From Phycomyces blakesleeanus NRRL 1555(-) (lineage: Eukaryota > Mucoromycota > Mucoromycetes > Mucorales > Phycomycetaceae), in NCBI RefSeq assembly GCF_001638985.1, contig NW_017265135.1, positions 3,123,545 through 3,187,544 of the forward strand: DNA of 64,000 nt, given 5' to 3'. Below are positions 34,001 through 46,200 of this stretch, piece after piece (the first letter of the stretch is position 1; the number at the start of each line of letters is the position of its first letter). The position numbers and the translations under genes were made by a program. The notes beneath the pieces are model-generated. The model made no database searches. It was not told where the DNA came from and was given only the letters and a program-made list of their open reading frames with translations.

Positions 34001-35578
34001 ATTCTGACCAGCGTGGGCCTGTTCAATCATTTCATCAGTAACACAAGTCTCAATCAAGGTGCTGAGACAAGCAGCAATCTCGCGGTAGCACTTCGATTCT
34101 TGGTTCAAATCTTTGAAGATAAGAGTGTAAATGATAGGAAGGTCAGTTGCGCATCGGGTCTTGTTAATCCTATGAATTTAACATTATGCATTAGTATCTA
34201 GGTGTCTTATTAAGGTTTTTTACCAGTCTTTGATGGTTAACTTTTGGATATTATGAATTATTGGCTAAAGATTAAAATACCAGTATATTCAAAAGTCAAG
34301 TATCTAAAACAAGCGAAATACCCTTTTGTTGATTAACAGCATAAAAGCTAAGACATACTTTGCAAATGCTGGATAGGCTTTACTAATGATCAATAACCAC
34401 GTGGGCAGTAAACGATCATCAATAGCAGCAGGCTTAAGCTCGCAAATTGCCTAAAAGTACACATATTAGTTTTTCAATATCTTTTTTCTTAAGAAAAAAA
34501 TTACCCCAAGGAGGCTCAGGAACTTTTCCTCATCCATATCATTTTCTTCTGCTTCAAATAATGCTTGGAACACGTCAAACGAAGCTTTTGTCAAAAAGAT
34601 GTTGTTAAACTTGGGCAGCTGCAACAAAGTCTGGCAAAGAGTGTTGAAGCGCTAAACAAATAAAAGACAGTTATTACCCCAGTTTATCAATTACATCTTT
34701 GTATCATGCTACTATCATGCTATTTATTCTTACGTTAACAGGCCAGTAAGGAACAATTGATTGGAGGAGGGCGAGGATTTGTTGAGCAGCATGTTGGTCT
34801 GATTTTGTTGTTTCGTGGAGAACACGGAGAATGAAGTCAGCTGTCATGCTTGCAGCAGGATGGGTAATGGTAGGGGGAGGAGGTCTAGAAAGAATGGAAC
34901 GGATAGCATCGTGTGCCCTCTTTCGTGCTTTGGCTTGAGTGTTAGCACAAAGGATCAACAAAATCTGATAAGCTTTCTTGGTTATAGGCATAGACCATCC
35001 ATTGAGATCCTGGTTAGCCAAAAGTTCCTGCCAGCATCCAATAATTGATCGTACGACAGGCTGTTCCGACTTGTATTGTTCGTAGGCGGCTTCGAGAATA
35101 GCATTAACGGAACTGAATTTGGAACGAAGAACGGTGGGAGGGAGGCTGTCAAACAAGTAGGATATAAACATACATATTTAGTTGAATTCTTGTAAATATA
35201 CAATTTAATAGCATTCTTACAAAGGGATTACTTCATCAAGGAGATACAAGAGAGCTCCGTTAATTTCAAGGCTTCCTTGAGATGATTCAAGAGTGCTCAT
35301 CTATAAGAAGTACTTGTGAGAATTCACGGTTTGTACTGGGATATTTCTTGCTTACAATGGCACCAAAGTAAGCAATAGGAGAAAGCTCGGCATTGTTTTC
35401 ACGGATCGTCTCCTCGATTGCTAAGAGTGTCTGTCCATACTAAGAAGATATAAAGGTACAAGCCCAGGTTAGATCTTCCAAGGCTTTTTTCCTCGGTGAG
35501 CTATTTAATTTATACCAATTTTTGGTTTTCAAGCTTGGCTTCAGCTTGATTGCGGATCCTGTCGAGTTTACCCTCCAT
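31025..35578 (-). CDS. RRP12: ribosomal RNA processing protein Rrp12
   Basis: Large HEAT-repeat protein needed for export and maturation of both ribosomal subunits. It runs on the minus strand from ATG 35578 (MEGKLDRIRNQAEAKLENQ) through about 12 exons to a stop at 31025. Family blocks include YGQTLLAIEETIRENNAELS, the NUC173-type region in the large exons 34168-33164 and 33091-32395, a join of EFK to DDMSPELASELLQ across a 60-nt intron, and FVASNNREIVRAALGYTKV. The ending is acidic then basic (KVMKKKTHKGPRV). The size of well over 1000 residues fits. It is divergent from the C2H2 gene with 185 bp between starts. Confidence 0.93.
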
Positions 35579-35763
35579 CGTTAGTAGGTTCGCCGGATAT
35601 GCTTTAAAGGGAAAGGTATATACTAATTTTTACTCGAGGTATGCAAAAAAAAAGAATTTTTTGGATTTGATGGACTGCTTGTGACGCCTTTTTGAAGGTA
35701 TCTCCAAAATGGGAATGTCTTTGATCTTTTGACAAGTAAGCAAGAGAGGCTTATAGGCCATCT

Positions 35764-36616
35764 ATGGACCAGTCTAACTTATTTCCAAGCTCCCCCCAAC
35801 CAAAACCGTCCACTGAACCACCTGCAGGTCCTTCTGGTCAAGGACCTGTGTGTTATTGGGAGAATTGCATGCTTCAATATGCAGATCACAGAGCGCTAGG
35901 CACCCATTTGTCTGAAGGTAGATGAACACAGTGAATATAATTCCTATTGCTGACAAATGAATAATTATAATTTTAAGACCATGTGGGATGGAAGAGAGGA
36001 GAATATCGCTGCGAATGGGCAGATTGTATCCGACAAGGTGTTAAATGCCACAATCGATTTGCCCTCATGATGCATTTACGAATTCACACCGGAGAAAAAC
36101 CATTCGAATGCACTTTTGCGAACTGTGGTCAATCGTACGCATCAACCGACACTATTAATTTATCGCTTTTCTTCTTATTCTTATTCATTGTTAATGAATT
36201 GATATAATAGGTTTGGCCGTCAGGACGCACTTATGCGGCACCGGAAAGCAGAACACGGAGAAGAACATTTGGATGGCGCACCAAGCGGTCCTGCAGTCAA
36301 GTCAGGATCCAACTTGAACAAAAAACCATTAAACTTGCCACTTTCAAAGGCACCAAAAGGTTTTGAAGGCGATACACCACCGAAGAAGCGAAAACAAATT
36401 TCCGGAGATTTTGGAACTAGTGAAGACACTCCAAGCTCACGCGAATACACATTAGCCAAAGCTAAACTCCAATATATTGTCCGAGAGAATGAGATGCTAA
36501 ATGATGAGTTGATGATTGCGCAAAAGAAGTTGAGACGACTAGAGACAGAAAGACGGGTGCTTCTGGATGTTCTGATGTCAACTGATGGTGATCGTGAAGA
36601 GATGTCTTCACTTTAA
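35764..36616 (+). CDS. three-finger GLI/ZIC-type C2H2 zinc-finger protein
   Basis: Three exons (35764-35917, 35978-36134, 36211-36616) give 238 residues. There are three C2H2 fingers, each starting C-x4-C: CYWENC...HRALGTH, CEWADC...FALMMHLRIH with the TGEKPFEC linker, and CTFANCGQSFGRQDALMRH. The C terminus (about 190-230) is a helical coiled segment (AKLQYIVRENEMLNDELMIA). Order and size resemble fungal Iec1 of the INO80 remodeller, a YY1-like protein, but that identity is only a suggestion. It is divergent from RRP12 and tandem with TRM10. Confidence 0.85.
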
Positions 36617-36927
36617 GAGTATCAAATTCGTCTTTCTCCCACTTCCCCTCCTTCAATCATATCCCGTTTTATATAAAGTATTGATATACAAACAGTCAAA
36701 ATAAAAACAAGTCATTATATCTATAGTTTAATTCGCTTGGGTTTTATTATTTTTTTAGATATCCTTGTTGCTTTTTTATCTATATTTTAAAAAAGTTGGG
36801 ATTTATTATTTAAAAAAAAAACAACCATCATTATGAGTGTGGATGGATCTGAATGCTAGCACGATAAAAATCCGATTTTGCTTTGACGGTCACAAAAATT
36901 GTTCTCTTTCTTTGCACCTAAACACAC

Positions 36928-38131
36928 ATGGATCAAACACAACAGAACCTCGAAGAACCACCTGTCGTTCCTGTCAGTGATGCATCTCCCCCTACAACAA
37001 CTGAGAATATCAGCCCGAATATTAGAGACTACAAAGGATTAAAATACGACCTCAACGATCCTAAATTCAAAGGCCTCGGAAAGAATGCAATCAAACGCAT
37101 TCTCAAAGAAGAGCTTTGGGAAGCTTCTCGGCCAAAACGCATTCAGCATCAACGCGAGAAAGATAAGCTCAAGAGAGCAGAAAGAAGAAAATTGATTGAG
37201 GATGGTGTATTGGAGCCACCACCAAAGCGCCAAAGACGACCTGAGATTACTCTGGCTAACACAAACATTGTATTGGATTGTTCATTTTCCGATAAAATGA
37301 TTCCAAAGGTAAAACAAATATATACACATATAAAACCCATCAGGATGGATAATTAGAAATTAACTTTTGACTGGGTTACTATATTACAGGAATTACAATC
37401 CCTACAATCACAAATCGTTCGCTGTCATAGTGCCAATAGAACAGCGCCTCTGAGTATGCCATTAACAATTACATCATTTGATGATGCATTTGAAAAGGTT
37501 ATGGATAAGAAAGGCGGGAGTTGGACCAACTGGAAGAACGTTAAATTTGAACGAAAAAGTTACACTGAGCTCTACGATAAAAAAGATCTCGTTTACCTTT
37601 CAGCTGATTCGGAGAATGTGATCCATGAGTTGGAAGAGGGAAAGACATACATAATCGGGGGTATTGTTGATAAGAATAGATACAAGGGATTATGTCAAGA
37701 AAAAGCTACAAAAGAAGGTATTGCTACTGCGCGACTTCCTATTGGCGAGTATCTCCAGATGGCAAGCCGCAAGGTGTTGACAGTAAATCACGGTATGTAA
37801 AATGAAATTGTGTGTGGATGTATTATATGGTTCGGGTGTTTATGAATGGGTGTTTCTTTACTTTCTTTGCTTTTTTTTTTTGACAATATTAGTTTTTGAG
37901 ATCATGATTAAGTGGCTCGAACACAAAGATTGGGAAAAAGCGTTTATGGAAGTAATCCCTCAACGCAAACTGAAGGATTCTTCTCTTATACATAATGGCG
38001 ATGACAAGGATAAGCAAGATGAAGATGAAGATGAGGATGAGTATGATGAGGATCATGAAGATAATAAGAGTGCTACAGAAGAGAAAACTGAAGAGAAGCT
38101 TTCAGATCCAAAGCCTGTAGATGAGGCATAA
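36928..38131 (+). CDS. TRM10: tRNA (guanine-N1)-methyltransferase Trm10
   Basis: Three exons (36928-37308, 37390-37792, 37893-38131) encode 340 residues. Trm10 methylates G9 of tRNA using S-adenosylmethionine. A basic helical N-terminal region (RPKRIQHQREKDKLKRAERR) precedes the SPOUT domain: NTNIVLDCSFSDKMIPKEL, QIVRCHSANR, LVYLSADSENVIHELEEGKT, YIIGGIVDKNRYKGLC and the family-diagnostic ATARLPIGEYL. Conserved MASRKVLTVNHVFEIMIKWL follows. The tail is Asp/Glu-rich, as in other fungal Trm10. It ends 81 bp from the convergent MED28-like gene. Confidence 0.96.
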
Positions 38132-38212
38132 GCATGTGGACCCGTGTTGTGTCTCTGTTATTTTGCTTTATTCACATTTTTGTACATTTTTACTATGCAC
38201 AGTATATCACTG

Positions 38213-38805
38213 CTAGACTTGTTCGAATACTACATTATCATCATCATCATCCTCGTCTTCACCATGTGATGAAGGAGTGCTATTTCCAAAATCCTTATCG
38301 TTTGTTTCCATACACACTATTTGCTTGCTTTTCTTTTCGAGTGCCGGCAGTACAATAGTCCAATCTTCTATTTGCTTAGAGTAGCTAGCAATTACTTGTT
38401 GTTTAATCTCAATATCTCGACGTAAAAGCGCTATAGACTTTAAATCATATAATTTGAGTTATCCAAAAGAATGATATTATTTCGTTACGCATAAAAATAC
38501 CTCTGTAAGATCCAAATCCCGGTCTCCGAGTGCTTTAAATCGAAAGTCGCCAAAACCGTGCTTTAAATCCTGGATGGTTGTTTTTAATGGTGTAATACAT
38601 GCATCGAGGCCATCTATTAAGCTCTCTTTAGTTCAATTGTTCATGTGGCGGACAATGATTCAAAAATAGTTATCTCACCACTCTTCTGACCAAAGTTTTG
38701 TTCACTCTTGGTCTGAGAGTCATCAAGGATCGTCTCTAGGCATTCATCAAATTGGGTTGAAAGCTGCTTAACTAGTTCGCTTAGACTCTTGTCATGTTCG
38801 GCCAT
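38213..38805 (-). CDS. MED28: small coiled-coil protein, probable Mediator subunit 28
   Basis: Three exons join on the minus strand from ATG 38805 to a stop at 38213, about 160 residues. The sequence is helical: SLSELVKQLSTQFDECLETI, then DGLDACITPLKTTIQDLKHG, and RRDIEIKQQVIASYSKQIED followed by W. The pattern of an N-terminal helix with Cys, a central helix and a C-terminal 'K...I...Y...I..W' helix resembles Med28 of the Mediator head. The tail is Asp/Glu-rich. Similarity is by pattern only, and other small coiled-coil complex subunits remain possible. It is divergent from EBP2 (187 bp between starts) and convergent with TRM10. Confidence 0.45.
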
Positions 38806-38992
38806 GATTGTTTCTCTCTCTGCCTTGTGCTTGACTCATTTCATTATTTTTTGTTCAAGTAGGCTGCAAGGTAAAAGCGGAGTCTTGCGTTGGCTTTCCT
38901 GTGGCTTGCCGTATACGAGACTTGTTTTCCTTCATATCCTCAGTTGAGAGCCCAACTTGGGTTTTCATAGACTCATTACCATTTCTTACACA

Positions 38993-40022
38993 ATGTCGAC
39001 ATTCGCTGAGCAGCTGTTAGCAAATGCGCTCAATAAAGAGGATAAAGCTACCACTGAAGAACATCCCGAAACAGAAGACGAAGATGATATTGAGATTCCT
39101 CAAGGAATCTCATTGGAAGATCTGAATGAGAGTGACATTGATGATGACGATGGCGATATTTTGATTGAGCAACGCATTACAGTGAACAACGAGGTAATTA
39201 CACCAAAAAGAAGAATCCCGGATATTTTCAAACATGTGTATAGACTGCGGCACCCCTTTCATTTTTATTTTTATTTATCGAATTGAAATTTAGGCAGCTT
39301 TGAAGCGTATTACCGAGAATGTGAAAGAGAATGATCTTCCGTTCTCTGAAACCTTAGTGGTTACTTCAGAAGAACCCTTGGATTTATATGATGTTCACGA
39401 CGATCTTGCCCGCGAGAATGCATTTTACAACCAAGCTCTTGCCGCAGTAAAAGTTGGCATAAAAGAATACGAAAAGGCGGGCCTTACGTTTTTATGTCCA
39501 GCTACCTTTCATGCACCGATGCTGAAGAGCGACGCTTATATGTTAGCAGTATGTTTGCGGTTTTGAGGAAGTAATTGGATACATCAGTTAATTATGGATG
39601 CGTATATGTAGGCACACAAACGAGAGCTTGAAGAAGCAACAGCAAAGAAAGATAGCTTGGATGAGCAACGTCAACGAGAATTATTAATGCTTCAAAAGCA
39701 AGTAAAGGCAGAAGAACAACAGCTTTTGAAGAAAAAATCGGCATCAATGGAGAAAGACAAGCTGCTCAAGAGAAGTATGAAATTAATGTAAAATATATTT
39801 TAAGCAGAGAACTTATTAACTGTATACATATTGTGCTTAATAGAGCGGAAAGATGGTCCGGTGGAAGAAATGGTTTTGGATGAAGACTTTGATATTGAGG
39901 CTGATAAAAAAGAAAAGAAAGAAAAGTACAAGCGACCAAAGAATGGAAAACCACAGCAGAAGAAGAAGGCAAAAGGCACATATAGACCAGGAAAAGCAAA
40001 GAGAAACGCAGCACGAAAGTAA
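38993..40022 (+). CDS. EBP2: rRNA-processing protein Ebp2
   Basis: Nucleolar factor for 60S assembly (27S pre-rRNA processing). Four exons join from ATG 38993 (MSTFAEQLLANALNKEDK). They give an acidic region, then AALKRITENVKENDLPFSET, DDLARENAFYNQALAAVKVG, APMLKSDAYMLAAHKRELEE, a Glu/Lys/Gln coiled region, and DEDFDIEAD before a basic tail (GTYRPGKAKRNAARK). The DDLARENAFYNQALAAV block and the terminal RPGK motif are the family marks. The total is about 280 residues, shorter than many Ebp2 proteins; the usual KYGFGGKKRG-type segment before the terminus is not seen. Confidence 0.85.
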
Positions 40023-41372
40023 CCTTATTTTATTTTACTTTAAAAGAGAATCCCTGTTTTAGATTGAAGCATATAAACATTTTGGTTTTACCAAATCATA
40101 TAAAATCATTGTGCTTTAAACACATTATAAATAAAGTCAATACGACTACAAGGAGTCTTATTGAACGTACCAAATGATAAAGAAGGTCCCAAGACATTTG
40201 CTTTTATTTAAGCAGAAAATATCTTTAAAAAAGAAATCAAAGGAAAAATATTGATCGAAAAACAGACCGTGTATACCTCACTTCTATAAGAATACTTAAA
40301 CACATTACATTAAATGGATTACTTATTCCGAAGTCTACTCACTATTTTACCCGAGAATGGTAAATTGTGTTATTTATTCCAAACAACGTTTATATCAAGA
40401 TACTGGAATAAGCATCAATAAGGTTAAAATATGTTGTCTTTAGAAATTGCTTGTTACATCAAAGTATAATTAACTGTACACCAATTATATCTTTATTCCA
40501 ATAGATGTATATATATAAATATATATGATATAAATTCAATGCAATCATCAGCACTATGATTTACTTGCATGAAAGGCTACGGCGGAATTGTATTTTTATT
40601 ACACAGTAGAGTAGGGAAAAGTTATGCTACCAAAAAAAAGCTATATATTGATTGCACTAAAAGATCTATTTATGTGTGAATCTTTTTGTTTGTTTGTATG
40701 GAGCGAATATGTGTGAATCTTTACTGTATACCGAATTTCACATTAATAAAATGTAAAAATTAATGTGGGTACCTTTGCTGCATTTTGACTTCGTAATTAA
40801 GACTAAATAAAACCACTCACATTAATTTAAATATTTGACCCATGGTTATATATTAAAGTTTAAATGACCAGGTCTCACGCATGACAAGTATGTCTTTGGC
40901 AATATTTAATATTTGTTTATACAAGATGCTTCTATAGGCCACGACATGTTTTCTTGAGCATCTTTTATTATCGAGTTATTGATATAATAAATATTGTACG
41001 CAAATTTTGAACACCAATTTTGCCCATGAACATATATATTTTTATTATCGAACATTAAAAGATAATTTAAAGAAATAATATTTGTAATAATTCATGACGT
41101 AGTACAAAAACTAGCTGTCCACTTGATCTGTCTTGAATCTCTGGATTTCTAATTGACATGCATGAAAAGAAGGAACTGTATGGTACAGCTAATTAACAAA
41201 CAATGTATAGTAAAGGAGTATATATTTATATGTGTATGCATGTATTTATGTACATTTGTATGTATTTAAGAAAAGTCCAGTAAAACTGTAAGACGATCAT
41301 CCCGTCTCCTGTATGATTCCCCCCTGAAAAGGGAGATAATTATGAAAATAATAATAATAATAATAGTAGTAG

Positions 41373-41406
<34 letters not shown>

Positions 41407-41566
41407 GATAATGATAATGATAATGATAATGATAATGATAATGGTAACGGTAATGTTAATGGTAATGGTAATCGCAATTGTAAAAATAATAATAGTAGTA
41501 GTAATAAGTTAAAAGGGAAATAAGCTTTTTTTCAAAAACTATTGTACAATTGCCAGCATATTAACA
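40023..41566. other. intergenic AT-rich region with GATAAT microsatellite
   Basis: No gene is supported over 1.5 kb. TA-rich tracts are scattered and one clear hexanucleotide array is present (listed separately). It separates the EBP2 3' end from the 3' end of the 7-TM gene, so it is a convergent spacer. Confidence 0.55.
41354..41480. repeat. (GATAAT)n microsatellite with trinucleotide flanks
   Basis: About a dozen GATAAT units run through about 41381-41443. They are flanked by AAT/AGT trinucleotide repeats on the left and by degenerate GGTAAT/GTTAAT units on the right. Confidence 0.9.
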
Positions 41567-42694
41567 CTAAGCAACAGTGTTAAATTCGGTCAGGATCACT
41601 ACTTCTTGATGTTGCTTGATCTCCAGTCTTATAGCCTTGTCGCCATGGTTTTGTTGAAGCGATTTTTCGTAGAACTGTAATTCAGCTGGGTGACTTGCAA
41701 CTAGAACGTACGTATATACGTAAAGATCAAAAGTCAAAAATGGATACTTAGAAGGAAAAACAGAGGAAGCCAAGATATTTACCCCAGTGAGTGACACAAG
41801 CAACAATGGATATATCCTAGTTCAACCATCAAGGTTGTATTTTTAGGATACGTAAAATATTTTAATTTAGCAACGGTTTTTGTGGTGATTTTCTATATCC
41901 TGTCATCTTACCAGAGTTGAGATACTTAGCCAAACAATACCGCGCATCTTTCCTTCTGTAATAGCCATTAAGAGACCATTGGCGGTTGTGAGTACTAGAG
42001 TTACAAAAGCGGCAATACAATTATGTTTGGCTAATGCATGCAAAGATGAGGCTTGGTGCGTTGTCTGCTGGGCTGTACTCGGAAAGAACGCAAACTTGAT
42101 GAATACTCCCAAAAATGATGAGATAACCAAGATGTGATAGCACATCGTCGGAATTGAACCTGGTAATTGAATGCCGATGGAGCAATGGAACGGAAACTCC
42201 TCCCCTACTAGTGTAACACGGTATATTATTTGCAGGACCATCAAGGCCACAAAAGGTACCAATAGCCCAATGCTGATCACATAAAGAGGAGAACGAAGCC
42301 TGGATGTTTTTGGGATAGACATTGTATAAATCTTATATATATATATCTTTAATGTCAGACATCTCCAATTTTTGTTTCTTATGTATAGTAATACAAAAAA
42401 TACCTTTTCGATAAAATAAAGATATAGCACAATCTTGGCAGCAGTGTATAGAAACACGCAGTTGAAGAGTCCAAGTACACACGATATAGAGTTTCCATTA
42501 TTTGTGCTCATTAGCATACAAGCAATCAGATCAAATGCCCAGGTAATTCCATATATCGTCAGAAGTAACGTTCGGATATATAGGATTGGACCGTCTATAC
42601 TGGCCACTTTGCGCCCAAATACTAATGAAACCGCCGTAATGCAAGCAACACTAGAAACTTCAGATATAATTTCCCATTGGTCTGGAGAGTACAT
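41567..42694 (-). CDS. orphan seven-transmembrane protein
   Basis: Four exons join from ATG 42694 (MYSPDQWEIISEVSSVACIT) to a stop at 41567, about 300 residues. Seven hydrophobic segments are readable: EVSSVACITAVSLVF, ILYIRTLLLTIYGITWAFDL, VLGLFNCVFLYTAAKIVLYL, LYVISIGLLVPFVALMVLQI, MCYHILVISSFLGVFIKFAF, CIAAFVTLVLTTANGLLMA and IVWLSISTLDISIVACVTHW. The hydrophilic tail of about 50 residues is probably cytosolic. The layout recalls GPCR-like or orphan fungal integral membrane proteins, but no family motif is certain. The short exon coding DISIVACVTHW is flanked by consensus splice sites. An in-frame hydrophobic extension upstream of 42694 is probably 5' leader. Confidence 0.7.
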
Positions 42695-43242
42695 GCTAGT
42701 AGTAATAAACACAGGGAGGTCTCGCAAAAGAGTGATGAGCAGATGAAATTCGTCGAGATAGTTAAGATAGTATTGTATATATTTAAAGGCAGGAAGAAAT
42801 GCAAATAATAATAGAAAGATAAAGAGGAAGAGAAATAAAGAAAAGAGAATAATGAATATATATATATATCTAGCTCTCTTTTGGTTCGTTCTTAAAAAAG
42901 AAAAGAAAAAAGAAAAAAGGTTTGACAAGAAAAAGGGATGTAATGAATTCAATATTTAGGAGCCAAAAAGTTTGTTCAATATAGAGACAGGTTTTTACTT
43001 GTTTCTTATCTTGACAACAGGAACAAGCCTCTTCTTTAGCTTTGTTTTTTTCATATTTTTTTGACAAGGAGATTATCTTATCTTATATTATGATTATCTT
43101 TATTTGTATTTCGCACCTTTCATGCCTTTTCAAACCTCCTTTGTTCAAATCAATGAAATGGTTCAATAACAGTCACGTCTCATAAAACAATAGCCTATAA
43201 GACACGACCAAGTTTGGATATCTTTCTTTACTTAGTTTGACA

Positions 43243-46200
43243 ATGGAAGACTCTCAACACAGTGAGGAGCAGCGAAGCACAGATCTTCTCTTGTCAACCT
43301 GTACAGCATTAGGTGGTCTTGAAGAAGTAGAGCTCCCAAATGGGGAACTAAAAACAGTTTATGCTGTGGGTGATGAGGCACTTGGTAAACAGTCTTTTCC
43401 TTTCTTTTGGCTTGTCAAAGATCCCCGGCTAAATATATTTCTAGCATGTCTTAAGGATCTTAAGAGATTCATTCGGGCGGATTCTGGAAATCCCCACAAA
43501 TTCGTACTTCACACTCTCGGCACCTTCAACGTGCTCGAAACAGATATAGTCCCAATCATTCTTACACATGCCAATCAAAATACTGACATTGCAGAACGTT
43601 ACATTCTGGCATGCAGTAAGTTTTGATCTTCTCACATCATATAATTTCTAGACTTAATTATAATTTTTATTATCATTTTGTTTGAAAGTTGAACTGCTTG
43701 TTCCAATGACATGGCCGTTGGATACTGCCGATGAAGAAGAGGAGGATTCTAGAGATCCAAATGAGCTCAATTTGCTTAGAAAGTACAAAAAGGCACTTTT
43801 GGTACCTGGAATTTTTGATGCTATATTATCAGTCATAATCAAACCCTTGCGAATTCCCTTTAAGTGAGTTGCGTGTGTAAATATAATTGTAAAGGAGTAA
43901 TATTTATATGTATATATAAATATAAAGTGAACGATCCGTACGAGATCAAACAGTCATTCGACTGGTACTTTATTTCCTGCGCAATCTGACAGCTATTCCA
44001 GACGCTATTGCATCGTATGATGCATCAAGTGAGACATGGACAATGACTTCTATGCAAGTAAGTGAATCTCATGAAACAAAGTCTTTTGCCGAGAACTAAC
44101 TGTGATTGATTAGGAAGAGCTTTTGATATGTTTCTGTGAATCTAAAGTGATTGAACTCTTGTTGACTATCAGCTCAACAAGTATTGCTTCAGATTCTTCA
44201 GAGTGGAATGTAATTGTTCTGGAGATACTGTTCAATCTTCTTGAACATGCTAGTCCAAACGATGTATTTAAAGAAGATAGAGGGCGAAAGGTAATTTTTT
44301 TCCTTTAAAAAAGAACACTAAAAAAACTAAACTTAAATCTAAACTTGACTCTTATTAATGTTACGCCTTGAAAAAGAATGGGAGTGCAACTTCAGAACGG
44401 TTAGAAGAAATACTTTGTAAAGAAAAGGACGCCAATAGTATCTACAGCCGAAAGAAGTCTTCTAGACATAGTCGTTTTGGTAGTAGCTACACTCTCAAAG
44501 ATTGGGTAAGGGACACAGATCCATATGCTTATAAAGTGTATATCAACTATCTCACTAAATACGGTGCCTGTTTTAGGAGTCGCACAAACGCGTGTTTCAC
44601 ACTAAAGAAGCGGGATATGCTAATCTAGGAGAGCTTATTGATGCGAATAAAACGCACAGTCGGCGTGGAAAGAAACGAAAGGCAATGGTGAGTATGGTGT
44701 AACAGTTTTGTCTTAATTTATCAATGCTTAATTTCTGTACCTGTTGTCTAGAACGAGTTTGATGGTTCACGAGCAACCTATCGCAGTAATCGTGCATTGA
44801 CCTATCTCAAACAAACAGCGCAGTCTTTTTTAGAATCTTGTTTCAATGGTAAATATAAATATTATATATATGCATTAGTAAGCATGGATCTCACAAGATA
44901 ACGTTTATAGAGTTCTACACTTCGTTGATCAAGGATATAGAACGGGAAAACAAAAAGGTTGTCGAGAAGGATCACAAACGATTCTTCTTTACAATGCGTT
45001 GGTTCCTTGAATATCTTTGTCTTGAACAGGCTGTTTTTAAAGCACAAAAGGCTGAAAAGCCTCGACCTCCACCTGATAGTACATCTATATTTTTACCAAA
45101 TTCCTCAACATCTATCGCAAAATTGAACGTGGGAGGAACGGAAGACGAACGGCCACAATTTGACTTTAATCTTATAGCATGTTCAATGGATCTTCACACA
45201 TTTTTACTTTGCTTGCGAAGATTACGCAGAACATTAGATGACAAAGTAAAAAAAAAAACACAGAATCCTTCCCTCCCACACTGCATCCTTAATTAACATG
45301 TTTAATTTCACTATTTATTTTTTATAGCTATGGGTTGATGTTCAAGTTACTGCGGATTGTCTTCGACAGATGGTATGTGATAAAGATTATTATAACCGGA
45401 CTGATAGTCTAATTGTACACACACAGATGATATGTATCAACAATATGTCAAATGACTCAGTTCCTGAATATCGCGAAGTAGCAGATTATATCCAAAGTAA
45501 CATCTACCACGAGCAATCCTCTTTTGACCTCTTTGTTGATCTTATTAGACGTTACAAAGACCAATCTTATGCGTAAGAGAGAAAAATATGTTTTTTTTTT
45601 ATTAAAAAAGCACTTTACTAAAGTTCAACTTATTTTTTATAGCTATTTAGAATCTGTTGTAAAACTCACTCATGTTATGCTCAAACTACTTGAACAATTC
45701 TCAAAGAAGAAACAGGTGATGTTTATTAGGAAACCAAAAAAGTCAAACAAGTCAAACAAGTCAAACAAGCAGAATAGCAACGAAATCCATGACGAAAATG
45801 ATCCGAATTTGGAGAGTGATGTAGACGAGCGTGAGGAGGAGAGAGATCGTGAGATTGCTAGTAGAGAACATATTTTCAAGTTTGATTCTTTTGAACTAGT
45901 AAGTTTGCGCCAAATTTAATACAAGACACATACACAGATATTGTCTAATTTTGTAATAGAAATATGCCTCATATGATGTTGTTAGTGTGTACTGTATCCT
46001 TTTGGAACAGTACCAAACAATGGATCCACAAATAGTACAGTGTATTACCAGTCTTTTCCACAGAATTATGGTAAAAATAAAAGCCGAGCACATTTTCTTC
46101 AAGTTACCTGTACTCGACCTTTTCAACCGCATTCTCCACGACGCCCCTGTCCTACCCAAAAACTCGGCAAATCAACAGCTTTTCCAGTTTATTCGTTACT

